DNA of 64,000 nucleotides, taken from assembly GCF_000022605.2 (NCBI RefSeq), contig NC_013454.1, positions 434,001-498,000 of the forward strand, given 5' to 3'. The notes under the pieces are model-generated. The model made no database searches, was not told the DNA's origin, and worked only from the letters and a program-made list of their open reading frames with translations. Each line of letters starts with the position of its first letter. Position 1 is the stretch's first letter. A program made the translations under genes and the position numbers. Of this stretch, positions 43,025-53,100 are shown one piece after another. The stretch comes from Blattabacterium sp. (Blattella germanica) str. Bge (GTDB taxonomy: Bacteria > Bacteroidota > Bacteroidia > Flavobacteriales > Blattabacteriaceae).

Positions 43025-44266
43025 TTAATATAAACCTATGTCTTTTCGAAAATACAAATCTTCGAATTGTATTTTTTTTACTTTATCGTAAGCTTGTTTT
43101 TTGGCTACTTGAATTGTATTTCCTACTCCTACTATATTGAGAACGCGTCCACTTGATGTCATCCATTTTTCTTGTTTTTTTTTTGCTCCAGCAATATAAA
43201 AAGGTTCTTGCAATGAATCTAATCCTATTATCATTTGTCCACTTTTGTATTTTTCAGGATATCCTTTAGAAGATAAAACAACACAACAAGAACATAATTT
43301 TTCCCAATCAATAGATATTTTTTTATGAATAAAAAAAGATTGAATAATATCTAAAAAATTACTTTTCATTAATGGAAATAAAGTTTGAGCTTCAGGATCT
43401 CCTATACGAGTATTGTATTCTAATAAATAAACTTTATTAGAAGTGATCATTAATCCGAAATATAAAAATCCAAAAAAAGTTAATTTTTCTGAAATTAATC
43501 CTTCTAAAGTAGGCTCTAATATGTTTTTTTTAAAATCGATCCAAATAGAATTCGTCATATATGGATTCGGGACAATAGCGCCCATTCCTCCTGTGTTCAT
43601 TCCTGTTTCATTTTCTCCAATTTTTTTATAATCTAAAGCAGATAAAAAAGGAATGATATTTTTTCCATTGAAAATTGATATAATAGAAGCCTCTTTTCCT
43701 TTCAAGAATTTTTCTATGATAATTTGATTTCCAGATTTTCCAAATTTTTTTTCTATCATAATAGTTTTTAAAGCTTTTTTAGCTTCATTTTGATTGTGAG
43801 CCAAAATAACTCCTTTTCCTGCAGCTACTCCATTTGTTTTAATAACCACAGTCTCATGGCATTGTTCTAAAAAATTGATAGCTTTCTTATAACAATAAAA
43901 AATATCATATTTAGGAGTTCTAATTCCGTATTTTTTCATAAAAGATTTAGCGAAAATACGATTTCCTTCAAGTTGAGCAGCTGAATAATGTGGCCCTATT
44001 ATTTTTAATCCAAAATTATTAAAAATATCTACAATTCCTTCTATCAGGAAAATTTCGGATCCTACAATAGTTAGATCTACTGCATTTTTTTTAGCAAAAA
44101 AACCTAATTCTAATAGAGTGTGATGATTTTCAATATTTTTTCCTATTATTCCCGTTCCTCCATTTCCAGGATAAAAATAAAGATTGATAGAACTATTATC
44201 TTCCAATAATTTTTTTCCAATGGCATGTTCACGTCCACCTCCTCCAAGAATTAAAATTTTCATCAT
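43025..44266 (-). CDS. purD: Phosphoribosylamine-glycine ligase (GAR synthetase)
   Basis: Second step of purine synthesis: ATP-dependent joining of phosphoribosylamine and glycine. ATP-grasp enzyme with ILGGGGREHAIGKKLL at the start, VVIKTNGVAAGKGVILA (ATP-binding Lys), the substrate loop NTGGMGAIVPNPYM and EYNTRIGDPEAQTLFPLM near 290. 413 residues, normal. Two adjacent ATGs start it; it begins 2 nt after the purH stop. Confidence 0.95.
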   Translation of the reverse strand: MMKILILGGGGREHAIGKKLLEDNSSINLYFYPGNGGTGIIGKNIENHHTLLELGFFAKKNAVDLTIVGSEIFLIEGIVDIFNNFGLKIIGPHYSAAQLEGNRIFAKSFMKKYGIRTPKYDIFYCYKKAINFLEQCHETVVIKTNGVAAGKGVILAHNQNEAKKALKTIMIEKKFGKSGNQIIIEKFLKGKEASIISIFNGKNIIPFLSALDYKKIGENETGMNTGGMGAIVPNPYMTNSIWIDFKKNILEPTLEGLISEKLTFFGFLYFGLMITSNKVYLLEYNTRIGDPEAQTLFPLMKSNFLDIIQSFFIHKKISIDWEKLCSCCVVLSSKGYPEKYKSGQMIIGLDSLQEPFYIAGAKKKQEKWMTSSGRVLNIVGVGNTIQVAKKQAYDKVKKIQFEDLYFRKDIGLY

Positions 44267-44268
44267 TT

Positions 44269-45804
44269 TTAATGTTTAAAATGTCTTTTTCCAGTGAAAG
44301 CCATAGCTATTCCATAATCATTACAAGCTTTTACAGATTCTTCGTCTCGTATAGATCCTCCTGGTTGGAGAATAGCACATATTCCACCTGAACGAGCGGC
44401 TTCATCTACAACATCACGAAAAGGAAAAAAAGCATCAGATACAAGAACTAGTCCTTCTTTACTTTTTTCTAAAGCTCTTTCTATAGCTTGACGCGCAGCC
44501 CAAATTCTATTAGTTTGTCCTCCAGAAATTCCTAAAGTTTGCGTTTCTTTAGCTACAACAATAGCATTAGATTTAACGTATTTTACTACTTTTTGGGCAA
44601 AAAATAAAGATTTTAGTTCTTGATCCGTAAATTTTTTTTGAGTAACTATTTTATAATTCTCCTCATGAGAAAAAAAATAATCTGTTTCTTGCACTAAGAT
44701 TCCTCCATCTATTTGAACATATTCTAATTTATCAGAAATAGGTTCATTGATACTAATAATTCTAAGATTTTTTTTTATTTTTAAAATATTCAATACGTCT
44801 GTTTCGTAACTAGGGGAAAGAACAACTTCTAGAAAAATGTGATTAATTTCTTTTGCCAATTCTTTTGTTATTGGAACATTAACAGCCATTATTCCTCCAA
44901 AAGACGAAATAGTATCAGCATAATAAGTTTTTTGAAAAGCTTCAATAATGTTCTTTCCTAACGCAACTCCACAAGGAGTGGAATGTTTGACTGTACAACA
45001 AGCTGGTTCTGAAAATTGAGAAACAACTTTCCAAGCTATATCCATATCTCGTAAGTTATTAAACGACAATTTTTTTCCATGCAATTGATTAAAATTTCGC
45101 ATAGCACCATGGTGTATCGTATTAATGTAATAAGCAGCTTTCTGATGAGGATTTTCTCCATAACGTAGATTCATTTCCTTTTTGTAAGAAGAATGTAAAT
45201 AAATAGGAAACTTTTCATCCATATCATCCATCAAAAGATATTGAGAAATAGCAGAATCATAAGAAGAAGTAAAATTAAATACTTTTCCAGCTAATTTTTT
45301 TCTCAATTTTAATGAAGGAAATCCATAATGTACTATTTCATTTTGTACTAATTCATAGTCATTCTCATCTATAATAGCAGTGACATGTAAAAAATTTTTA
45401 GCAGCTGCGCGAAGCATAGAAGGTCCTCCTATATCAATAAGTTCAACCAAAGAATTGACATGAGATTCTTTATGCATTTTTTTTAAAAATGGATAAAAAT
45501 TAACCAACACAATATCAATCAAATGAATATTGTGAAAACGAATCGATTGAATGTGTTTCTCAATAGAACGATTTGCTAGAATTCCTCCATATATATTAGG
45601 ATGAATGGTTTTCACTCTTCCATCTAAAATTTCAGGAAAATCAGTCACATCCGATATTTCTATCACATTAGACAAACCGTTTTTTATTAAATATTGGTAA
45701 GTCCCACCAGTAGAAATTATTTGGTATCCTTTTTGATCTAAAAAACTAGCGAAATTAAATAGTTTTTCATTTTTTTCATAAACACTAATCAAAGCTCTTT
45801 TCAT
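44269..45804 (-). CDS. purH: AICAR transformylase / IMP cyclohydrolase
   Basis: Last two steps to IMP. The N-terminal cyclohydrolase has RALISVYEKNEKL, ISTGGTYQYL, DGRVKTIHPNIYGGIL and RAAAKNF. The C-terminal transformylase has LRYGENPHQKAAYY, CTVKHSTPCGVALG (the KHxNPCG-type formyl-transfer site, here KHSTPCG) and FFPFRDVVDEAARSG. Start at 45804 is chosen; an upstream ATG at 45852 would add residues without family support. It uses AICAR also released by HisF. 512 residues. Confidence 0.95.
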   Translation of the reverse strand: MKRALISVYEKNEKLFNFASFLDQKGYQIISTGGTYQYLIKNGLSNVIEISDVTDFPEILDGRVKTIHPNIYGGILANRSIEKHIQSIRFHNIHLIDIVLVNFYPFLKKMHKESHVNSLVELIDIGGPSMLRAAAKNFLHVTAIIDENDYELVQNEIVHYGFPSLKLRKKLAGKVFNFTSSYDSAISQYLLMDDMDEKFPIYLHSSYKKEMNLRYGENPHQKAAYYINTIHHGAMRNFNQLHGKKLSFNNLRDMDIAWKVVSQFSEPACCTVKHSTPCGVALGKNIIEAFQKTYYADTISSFGGIMAVNVPITKELAKEINHIFLEVVLSPSYETDVLNILKIKKNLRIISINEPISDKLEYVQIDGGILVQETDYFFSHEENYKIVTQKKFTDQELKSLFFAQKVVKYVKSNAIVVAKETQTLGISGGQTNRIWAARQAIERALEKSKEGLVLVSDAFFPFRDVVDEAARSGGICAILQPGGSIRDEESVKACNDYGIAMAFTGKRHFKH

Positions 45805-45862
45805 AATACATACTACTAATTTTATTTTTGTGGATTCTAAATCAAAAATCAATAAAATTTGA

Positions 45863-46426
45863 TTAAAGATTTTTGATAGATTGAATTAATATCTCTCTTT
45901 CTATAAGAGAAACTTTTTGTGATAAAGACATTGGAGTTTCCTTTGAAGAAATTTTACATGATTTTTTCAAAATAATATCTCCCGCATCCACGTCTTTTGT
46001 CACATAATGAACTGTGGCTCCCGATATTTTTTCCTTATTTTTAATAACTGCTTGATGGACATTCATTCCGTACATTCCTTTTCCTCCATATTTTGGCAAA
46101 AGAGAAGGATGAATATTAATAACTTTTCCGAACCATTTTTCACAAAATTCTGCATCAAGTATAGAAAGAAATCCAGCGAGAACTATAATATACGGAATAT
46201 CTTTTACAAGTATATTGTTTATTTTTCTAGAAATAAATTTTTTATCAGTCTTTTCTAAAGATATGGCTGTTATATTCTTTTTTAATGCATACTGAATCGC
46301 ACTACAACATCTATCAGAAATAACTAAATTGACTCTAAATCCAGAAAGTATCCTGTTTTGAATTGCTTGTAAAATATACTGCATATTGCTTCCTTTCCCA
46401 GAAACTAAAATAGCTATCTTTTTCAT
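45863..46426 (-). CDS. purN: Phosphoribosylglycinamide formyltransferase
   Basis: Transfers formyl from 10-formyl-tetrahydrofolate to GAR. It begins KKIAILVSGKGSNMQYIL. The catalytic triad sits in VINIHPSLLPKYGGKGMYG (Asn and His) and KDVDAGDIILKK (Asp). 187 residues, normal length. It is 18 nt after purM and 58 nt before purH, all in the same direction. No purT is in the window. Confidence 0.95.
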   Translation of the reverse strand: MKKIAILVSGKGSNMQYILQAIQNRILSGFRVNLVISDRCCSAIQYALKKNITAISLEKTDKKFISRKINNILVKDIPYIIVLAGFLSILDAEFCEKWFGKVINIHPSLLPKYGGKGMYGMNVHQAVIKNKEKISGATVHYVTKDVDAGDIILKKSCKISSKETPMSLSQKVSLIEREILIQSIKNL

Positions 46427-46444
46427 GGTATATCTATGAAAATG

Positions 46445-47428
46445 TTATTTCAAAAATACTCTTTTATTTCCTTTTACAATACAGCCAAAGACAAAAGGTT
46501 TTTCTCCTAAAAATCGGAGTTTATCTAAAATAGAATCTTCTTCTTTAAAAGAAGCTATGATAATCATCCCTACTCCCATATTAAAAGTATTCCACATTTC
46601 TTCATCTAATAAATTTCCTTTATTTTGAATATAATTGAAAACAGGTTGAATAGGAATTTTTTCTTTTTCGACTATAGCTGATAAGTTTTCTGGCAGAATT
46701 CTAGATAAATTATCTGATATTCCTCCTCCAGTAATATGAGCTAATCCGTGAATCATAAATTCTTTCAATAAAATATGAATAGGAAAATGATAAATTCTAG
46801 TTGGTATTAAAAGAGTTTCATAAAACGGCTTTTCTTGAAAAGATTTCACAAAATCTTCTGTAGAAAAAATATTTCTGATTAAAGAAAAACCGTTACTATG
46901 AACTCCAGATGAAGGGATCCCTATTAAAATATCACCCTCCTGAATAAATTTTTTACCATCTATAAGGTGATCTTTTTCTACAATTCCGACACAGAATCCT
47001 GCAATATCATAATCATTTTCCTGATAAATTCCAGGCATTTCTGCCGTTTCTCCTCCAATAAGACAGGTATTAGTTTTTTTACAAGAAATAGCTATTCCTT
47101 GTATTATTTTTTCTACAATAGTAGAATCCAGTTTTCCACAAGCTAAATAATCTAAAAAAAATAAAGGAATAGCACCATGACATAAAACGTCATTTGCACA
47201 CATTGCAAAACAATCTTCTCCAATTAAAGAATATTTTTTGTAATCAATAGCTAAACGTAATTTTGTGCCAACTCCATCTACTCCAGATACTAAAACAGGT
47301 TCCTTATATCCACATTCATATATTTTATAAAATCCAGAAAAATGATCTAATGTACTCATAACATTTCTGTTATAAGTTTTTTTTAAAATTTTATTAATTT
47401 TGCATATGGTGATGTCGCTTTCTTTCAT
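46445..47428 (-). CDS. purM: Phosphoribosylformylglycinamidine cyclo-ligase (AIR synthetase)
   Basis: ATP-dependent closure of FGAM to AIR. The 327-residue protein shows VSGVDGVGTKLRLA, DCFAMCANDVLCHGAIPLFFLDY, LIGGETAEMPGIY and GIPSSGVHSNGFSLIR, then HITGGGISDNL, the standard PurM order. Its ATG overlaps the purF stop by 4 nt. It is slightly shorter at the start than E. coli PurM, but all substrate-binding motifs are included. Confidence 0.95.
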   Translation of the reverse strand: MKESDITICKINKILKKTYNRNVMSTLDHFSGFYKIYECGYKEPVLVSGVDGVGTKLRLAIDYKKYSLIGEDCFAMCANDVLCHGAIPLFFLDYLACGKLDSTIVEKIIQGIAISCKKTNTCLIGGETAEMPGIYQENDYDIAGFCVGIVEKDHLIDGKKFIQEGDILIGIPSSGVHSNGFSLIRNIFSTEDFVKSFQEKPFYETLLIPTRIYHFPIHILLKEFMIHGLAHITGGGISDNLSRILPENLSAIVEKEKIPIQPVFNYIQNKGNLLDEEMWNTFNMGVGMIIIASFKEEDSILDKLRFLGEKPFVFGCIVKGNKRVFLK

Positions 47429-48870
47429 AATTTATTATTATATTTTTTAACCGGATAGTTTCCCGTAAAACAACCAAAACAATAATGACTTCCACCAAGA
47501 ATATTGACTAAATTAGCCATGCTTAAGAATTCTAAACTATCTACATCTAGAATTTTTGCTATATTTTTTTGATCAATATGATTGTATGAAATTAGATCTT
47601 TTTTACTTGGAGTATCCACTCCTAAATAACATGGAGCAATAATAGGAGGAGAAGCACTTCTAAAATGAATTTCTTTCGCTCCTGCTTTTCTTAATATATA
47701 AACTAATCGACGACTGGTGGTCCCACGAACTATAGAATCATCAATAATAACAATACGTTTTTCTTTTATTTCATCCAATATAGGATTTAATTTTAAATTC
47801 ACCATTTTTTCACGCATTTCCTGTTTAGGAAGAATAAAAGACCTACCAATATATTTATTTTTCACCAAAATAGGTTTAAAAGGAATTCCAGAAGCTTTAG
47901 AGTAACCAATAGCAGCTGGAACTCCGGAATCTGGGACCCCAATCACTACATCTGCTTCTACTGGGTGTTGTTCATAAAGTTTTTCTCCACTTTTTTCACG
48001 AATTTCATACACATTTATATTTTCAATTAAAGAATCAGGACGAGAAAAATAAATATATTCGAAAGAACATATTCTTTTTTTTGTATATTTTTTTTCTGTA
48101 AGCATAGAAAATCGAATTGATTTTTGATCTACGATAATAATTTCTCCTGGAAATAAATCTCTTATATAGAATCCATCTACAGAATCTATTCCACAAGTTT
48201 CAGAACTAAATATATAAGTTTTTTCATTCAGCATCCCATAACACAAAGGCCGTATTCCGTTGGGATCTCTAAATGCAGCCATTTGATTATTCATAAGAAC
48301 TATGACAGAATAAGCTCCCATAATATCTAGAGTCGTTTTTTGAATAGCTTTTTCTAAACTATTATTAGATTCCAATAAATATTTTTGAATCAAACGTAAA
48401 ATGACTTCAGAATCAGAGTATTCAGATATAAAATTGACTCCTTCAGATTCCAATTTTTTACGAATGGATTGAGCATTGACTAAATTTCCATTATGTACTA
48501 TGGATATGGTACTCCTTCCATCGGAATTTTCTCCAAAAAAAGGTTGAATATTTTTTTTGCTTTGTCCTCCTTCTGTAGAATAACGCGTATGCCCAATAAC
48601 GGCATTTCCATTATAACATTCAGAATTAGAAATTTTTCTAAAAAAATCTAAAACAAGACCTTCACTTTTATGAGATATAATAAATCCATCTCGCAAAACA
48701 GAAAAACCACAAGCTTCTTGTCCTCTGTGTTGCAATGCAAATAAACCAAATTGAATTAAAGAAAAGGTGTCTACTTTATGAGGAGAATAAATCCCAAAAA
48801 CACCACATTCATCATGAAACTTATCAGAATAACTATTTTTCAGAATTGAAGGGAATAATTGAGATATCAT
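47425..48870 (-). CDS. purF: Amidophosphoribosyltransferase
   Basis: First committed purine step, PRPP plus glutamine to phosphoribosylamine. A 21-residue propeptide precedes the nucleophile Cys22 (DECGVFGI), so maturation is expected. The phosphoribosyltransferase domain has VVIGVPDSGVPAAIGY and the PRPP loop IVIIDDSIVRGTTS. The terminal SHYCFGCFTGNYP (Cys464, Cys467) and other cysteines suggest the iron-sulfur cluster of the Bacillus-type enzyme. 481 residues. It overlaps purM by 4 nt. Confidence 0.95.
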   Translation of the reverse strand: MISQLFPSILKNSYSDKFHDECGVFGIYSPHKVDTFSLIQFGLFALQHRGQEACGFSVLRDGFIISHKSEGLVLDFFRKISNSECYNGNAVIGHTRYSTEGGQSKKNIQPFFGENSDGRSTISIVHNGNLVNAQSIRKKLESEGVNFISEYSDSEVILRLIQKYLLESNNSLEKAIQKTTLDIMGAYSVIVLMNNQMAAFRDPNGIRPLCYGMLNEKTYIFSSETCGIDSVDGFYIRDLFPGEIIIVDQKSIRFSMLTEKKYTKKRICSFEYIYFSRPDSLIENINVYEIREKSGEKLYEQHPVEADVVIGVPDSGVPAAIGYSKASGIPFKPILVKNKYIGRSFILPKQEMREKMVNLKLNPILDEIKEKRIVIIDDSIVRGTTSRRLVYILRKAGAKEIHFRSASPPIIAPCYLGVDTPSKKDLISYNHIDQKNIAKILDVDSLEFLSMANLVNILGGSHYCFGCFTGNYPVKKYNNKL

Positions 48871-48876
48871 GATATC
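48863..48876. promoter_or_regulatory. 14-bp palindrome over the purF start codon
   Basis: GATATCATGATATC is a perfect 14-bp palindrome centred on the purF initiation region (ATG at 48870-48868 on the minus strand). It could be an operator-like site in the 50-nt purC-purF gap, or chance in AT-rich DNA. No known regulator is assigned. Confidence 0.25.
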
Positions 48877-48920
48877 ATCTTTTTGAAAAAAGAATATCTT
48901 TGCTCCATTATTTTAATGGA

Positions 48921-49649
48921 TTATCTTACATTTAACCTTTTTAATATTTCCATATAAATATCAAGTACCTCTTCCTTTTCCTTTAATCCAATTCTAAATG
49001 GATCTTTATCTAGTTTTTTCATTGTTTTTTTGTCCCAAAAACGACAGGTATCAGGACTAATTTCATCAGAAAGTAAAATATCATTCTGATCATTTTTCCC
49101 AAATTCTATCTTAAAATCTACCAATATAATATTTTTATCTAAAAAATATTTTTTGAGAATATTATTCACATTTGATACAATACGATAAATTGCATTGATT
49201 TCTTCATAAGAGATGATTCCCAAGAATACAGCATGATGATCATTAATCAATGGATCTTTTAATTTATCGTTTTTATAAAAAATTTCGAAAATTGGATTTA
49301 ACAAACGAATTCCTTCTTGAATGTTTAAACGTTTAGACATGCTTCCAGCTACAATATTACGAACAACGAATTCTAAAGGAATTATATCTACTTTATAGCA
49401 TAATTGTTCCCGATTATTAATTTTTCGTATAAAATGAGTTTTAATTCCACAAGAATTGATAAATTTAAATATTAATGTACTTATTTCATTATTTAAAATT
49501 CCTTTATCCTGTAAAAATTGATTCTTTGATCCATCTAAAGCAGTTATACTATCTTTATAATGAATTAGGACTTCAAGTGAATTATTTGTAGTATATATTT
49601 TTTTTGTTTTTCCTTCTGATAAAAGATTTTTTTTAATTACGAAACTCAT
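48921..49649 (-). CDS. purC: SAICAR synthetase
   Basis: Joins CAIR with aspartate. It opens LLSEGKTKKIYTT and has DSITALDGSK, VPLEFVVRNIVAGSMSKR in the form IIPLEFVVRNIVAGSM, and LVDFKIEFGKN followed by LSDEISPDTCRFWD. 242 residues. The frame allows a GTG at 49655, but the ATG at 49649 is 2 nt beyond the purE stop and fits better. After it comes the only sizeable gap in the purF-side block, 50 nt. Confidence 0.95.
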   Translation of the reverse strand: MSFVIKKNLLSEGKTKKIYTTNNSLEVLIHYKDSITALDGSKNQFLQDKGILNNEISTLIFKFINSCGIKTHFIRKINNREQLCYKVDIIPLEFVVRNIVAGSMSKRLNIQEGIRLLNPIFEIFYKNDKLKDPLINDHHAVFLGIISYEEINAIYRIVSNVNNILKKYFLDKNIILVDFKIEFGKNDQNDILLSDEISPDTCRFWDKKTMKKLDKDPFRIGLKEKEEVLDIYMEILKRLNVR

Positions 49650-49651
49650 AA

Positions 49652-50143
49652 TCACAAATATTGCTCTATTTCATTTGCCAATTTTTTTCTTATTTTCATT
49701 CGAAATTCTAGCAATGATTTTTTGAGATTGATATTTTTTATAGACAAAATATGAATGGCTAATAAAGCTGCATTATAGGAATTATTTATTCCGACTGTAG
49801 CTACAGGTACATCTTTGGGCATTTGTACCATAGACAAAAGAGCATCCACCCCTCCTAATAATCCATTATTGCAATGATAAATAGGAACGCCTATAACAGG
49901 TAATATAGTTTTTGAAGATATAATTCCAGGTAAATGAGCGGATAGACCAGCACCAGCAATAATCAAATCTGTTCCTTCAGATTCTATTTTTTTTATGGTA
50001 TTTGATAAAATATCAGGCAATCTATGTGCAGAAATCACATAAGATGTATAATGAACATTAAATTTTTTGAGTATTTCAGTTGCTGCTTTCATAGTTGGTT
50101 TATCGGAAACACTTCCAATAAATATAGCCACTTTAACATTCAT
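49652..50143 (-). CDS. purE: AIR carboxylase / N5-CAIR mutase PurE
   Basis: Forms CAIR. The 163-residue protein has FIGSVSDKPTM, ISAHRLPD (catalytic His), AGAGLSAHLPGII and the terminal LLSMVQMPKDVPVATVGINN. Class I PurE works with PurK through N5-CAIR; class II uses AIR and CO2 directly. No purK is in this otherwise complete block, and GLSAHLPG plus VDALLSMVQMP differ from typical class I GGAAHLPG, which leans toward class II. That class assignment is inference. Confidence 0.94.
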   Translation of the reverse strand: MNVKVAIFIGSVSDKPTMKAATEILKKFNVHYTSYVISAHRLPDILSNTIKKIESEGTDLIIAGAGLSAHLPGIISSKTILPVIGVPIYHCNNGLLGGVDALLSMVQMPKDVPVATVGINNSYNAALLAIHILSIKNINLKKSLLEFRMKIRKKLANEIEQYL

Positions 50144-50160
50144 ATAATATGATTAAATTT

Positions 50161-53100
50161 TTACAAAAAATATTGTACAGCATTTTTAAAAATCGAATGT
50201 TCATGAACATTAGGTATATTTTTTAACAATCCATGATCATAACGTTCTGGATGAGTCATTCTTCCATAAATTTTTCCATTTTCACTTAACAATCCCTCTA
50301 CAGCGTCAATAGATCCATTGGGATTATATAATCTATCTAAACTAGGATTCCCCTCCAAATCTACATACTGTGTGGCAATTTGATTTTTTTGAAATAAAAT
50401 ATTTGTTATTTCTTTGCTGGCATAAAATCGGCCTTCACTATGAGATATAGGTAGAGTATATATTTTATTTTTCATACCATTTAACCATGGAGATTGGTCT
50501 GAGATCACTTTAATATGAACACATTGAGATATATGTTTTCTTATTTTATTATAAGTCAATGTAGGGGATTTATTATTTCTCAAACAAATTTTACCATAAG
50601 GTAATAATCCAGATTTTATCAGTCCTTGAAACCCGTTACAAATACCTAATATCAATCCATCTTTATCAAGAAAATGTTGAATAGCATCCTTTATGTATGG
50701 ATTGTGTAATATAGATACAATAAATTTAGCTGCGCCATCTGGTTCGTCTCCAGCACTAAATCCACCGCAAAGCATAAATATTTGTACAGATTCTATACGT
50801 TTTTTAATATGAAATATAGATTCAATAATATCTTGACTATTCAAATTTTTGAATACAAAAGTGTTTACTATTGATCCTTCTTTTTCAAACATTCGAACAG
50901 ATTCAAATTCATTATTTGTTCCAGGAAATATGGGAATAAATACACGTGGTTTTCCTTTTTTTTTAAACAGACATTTCCATACTATAGGATCACATTTTTT
51001 TTCTTGTTTAGTTAAGTAGATTCCTGTTGGAACACTTTTTTCTATTTCACTATAAGAAAAAACAGGACTCAAAGTTTTGAACCAATGATTGATGGCCTCA
51101 TTGATTTCAATATGTAAACCGTTGAAAACTAATAAATTGTTTGAGGTAACCTCTCCTATTGGAACAAAATTATCTGAAAGTGTAGACGAAGCTTCTATAA
51201 TTAAGGATCCTATACTCATTTCAAGCAAATGCTCTTTACAATTTATAACAACTCCTAAACGATTTCCAAATGCCATTTTTGCAATAGCAACAGAAATTCC
51301 TCCGTCTTTTACCGTTTTTACTGAAACTATTTTTCCTGAACAAATCCCTTCATAAACTTGATCATAGACCTTTTTAATGGAATCAAAATCTGGCATTTCA
51401 TTTTTTAATGAATGATGAGAATATAAATAAATTTTATTTCCTATTTTTTTTAATTCAGGAGAAATAACATTTAAACATGAACCAGTGGCAACTCCAAAAG
51501 CAATGAATGTTGGCGGAACATGTATATTATTATATGTTCCTGACATAGAATCTTTTCCTCCAATAGAAACCAATCCTAAGGACATCTGAGCATGATAAGC
51601 CCCCAATAAAGCAGAAAAAGGTTTTCCCCAATTTTTTGGATTATTTCCCAATTTTTGATAATATTCTTGAAAACTAAAATAGGTATTTTTGTAATCTCCT
51701 CCCATAGATACAATTTTAGAAATACATTCCAAAATTGCATAAGCTCCTCCATGAAGAGGACTCCAAGAAGAAATTTCAGGATGAAATCCCCAAGAAGCTA
51801 AGCTTACCGTATTTGTAGTTCCTTTCAAAATAGGAATTTTTTGCACACTTCCTTCTGATGGAGTGATTTGGTGTTTTCCACCAAAAGGCATTAAAACTGT
51901 AGTTCCACCTACAGTGCTATCAAACATTTCTACTAAATTTTTTTGAGAAGCTATATTCAATCTGGAAAGAGTGTCTAAAAATGTTTTTTTACTAAATAAA
52001 ATTTTTTTTGATTTTTTAAAAGGAGAAATTGAGGTAGGAGAACTTACACTAACAGATTGATTATTAGGAGCTCCTCTTGTATTCATAAAAGAACTTTTTA
52101 CGTTAAAAATTTCTTTCCCTTTATAATAAAAAATGATACGTTTATTATCAGTCACTTCAGCTATAGGTGTGGACATAATATTTTCTTCCCACGCTAAATG
52201 AATAAATTTTTTAACATTTTTAGGATCTAATACAACAGCCATACGTTCTTGAGATTCTGAAAGAGCTATTTCAATAGCCTCCATTTTCTCATTTTTCATG
52301 GGAATTTTATCTAAATAAAGAGCTAAACTATCGCTTAATTCTCCTATAGCAACTGCAGCTCCACCTGCTCCAAAATCATTACATTTTTTGATCAAAGATA
52401 TGACTTCTTTTTTTCTAAAAAATCTTTGAATTTTTCTTTCTATGATTGGATTCCCTTTTTGTCCTAGTTGTATATTTTTTTTGAAATTCGCATTATACTC
52501 CTTAGAAGAATCAGTTGCTCCTCCTATTCCTTCTTTTCCTGTAAATCCGCCTATTAATAAAATTACATCTCCTTTTTTTGGTTCTCTTTGTTTTAGAAAA
52601 TGAACGGGGACTGCCCCAATAACCATTCCAACTTCCATTCTTTTAGCTCTATATCCTTCATGATAAATTTCATTGACATGAGTTGTTGCCAATCCGACTT
52701 GGTTTCCATAAGAACTATAACCATGAGCCGATTCGAAACAGATTTTATGTTGTGGTAACTTTCCATTAATAGTTTTTGAATTGGTGGGATCCGCAGCCCC
52801 ACTTAATCTGAGTCCTTGATAAACAAAAGCTCTTCCAGACAATGGATCTCGAATTGCTCCTCCTATGCAAGTAGAAGCTCCACCGAAAGGATCAATTTCT
52901 GTAGGATGATTGTGTGTTTCGTTTTTAAATAATAAATACCATTTTTCTTTTTTTTTACCTATAATATCTACATGAATACGAATAATACACGCATTGTGTT
53001 CACGAGATTGGACATAATTTTTCAATTTTCCTTTTTTATAAAAAATTGTAGCTGGAAGATTAGATAAATCCATAAAATGAATAGGATCTTTTGATCTACC

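Noticed and set aside
45805-45852. Upstream in-frame ATG for purH
   Set aside because: The extra residues have no family counterpart; RALISVYEKNEK at 45804 is the normal PurH start.
48895-48902. TATCTTTG promoter-like box on the plus strand between purC and purF
   Set aside because: Both neighbouring genes are on the minus strand, so there is nothing for it to drive; likely chance.
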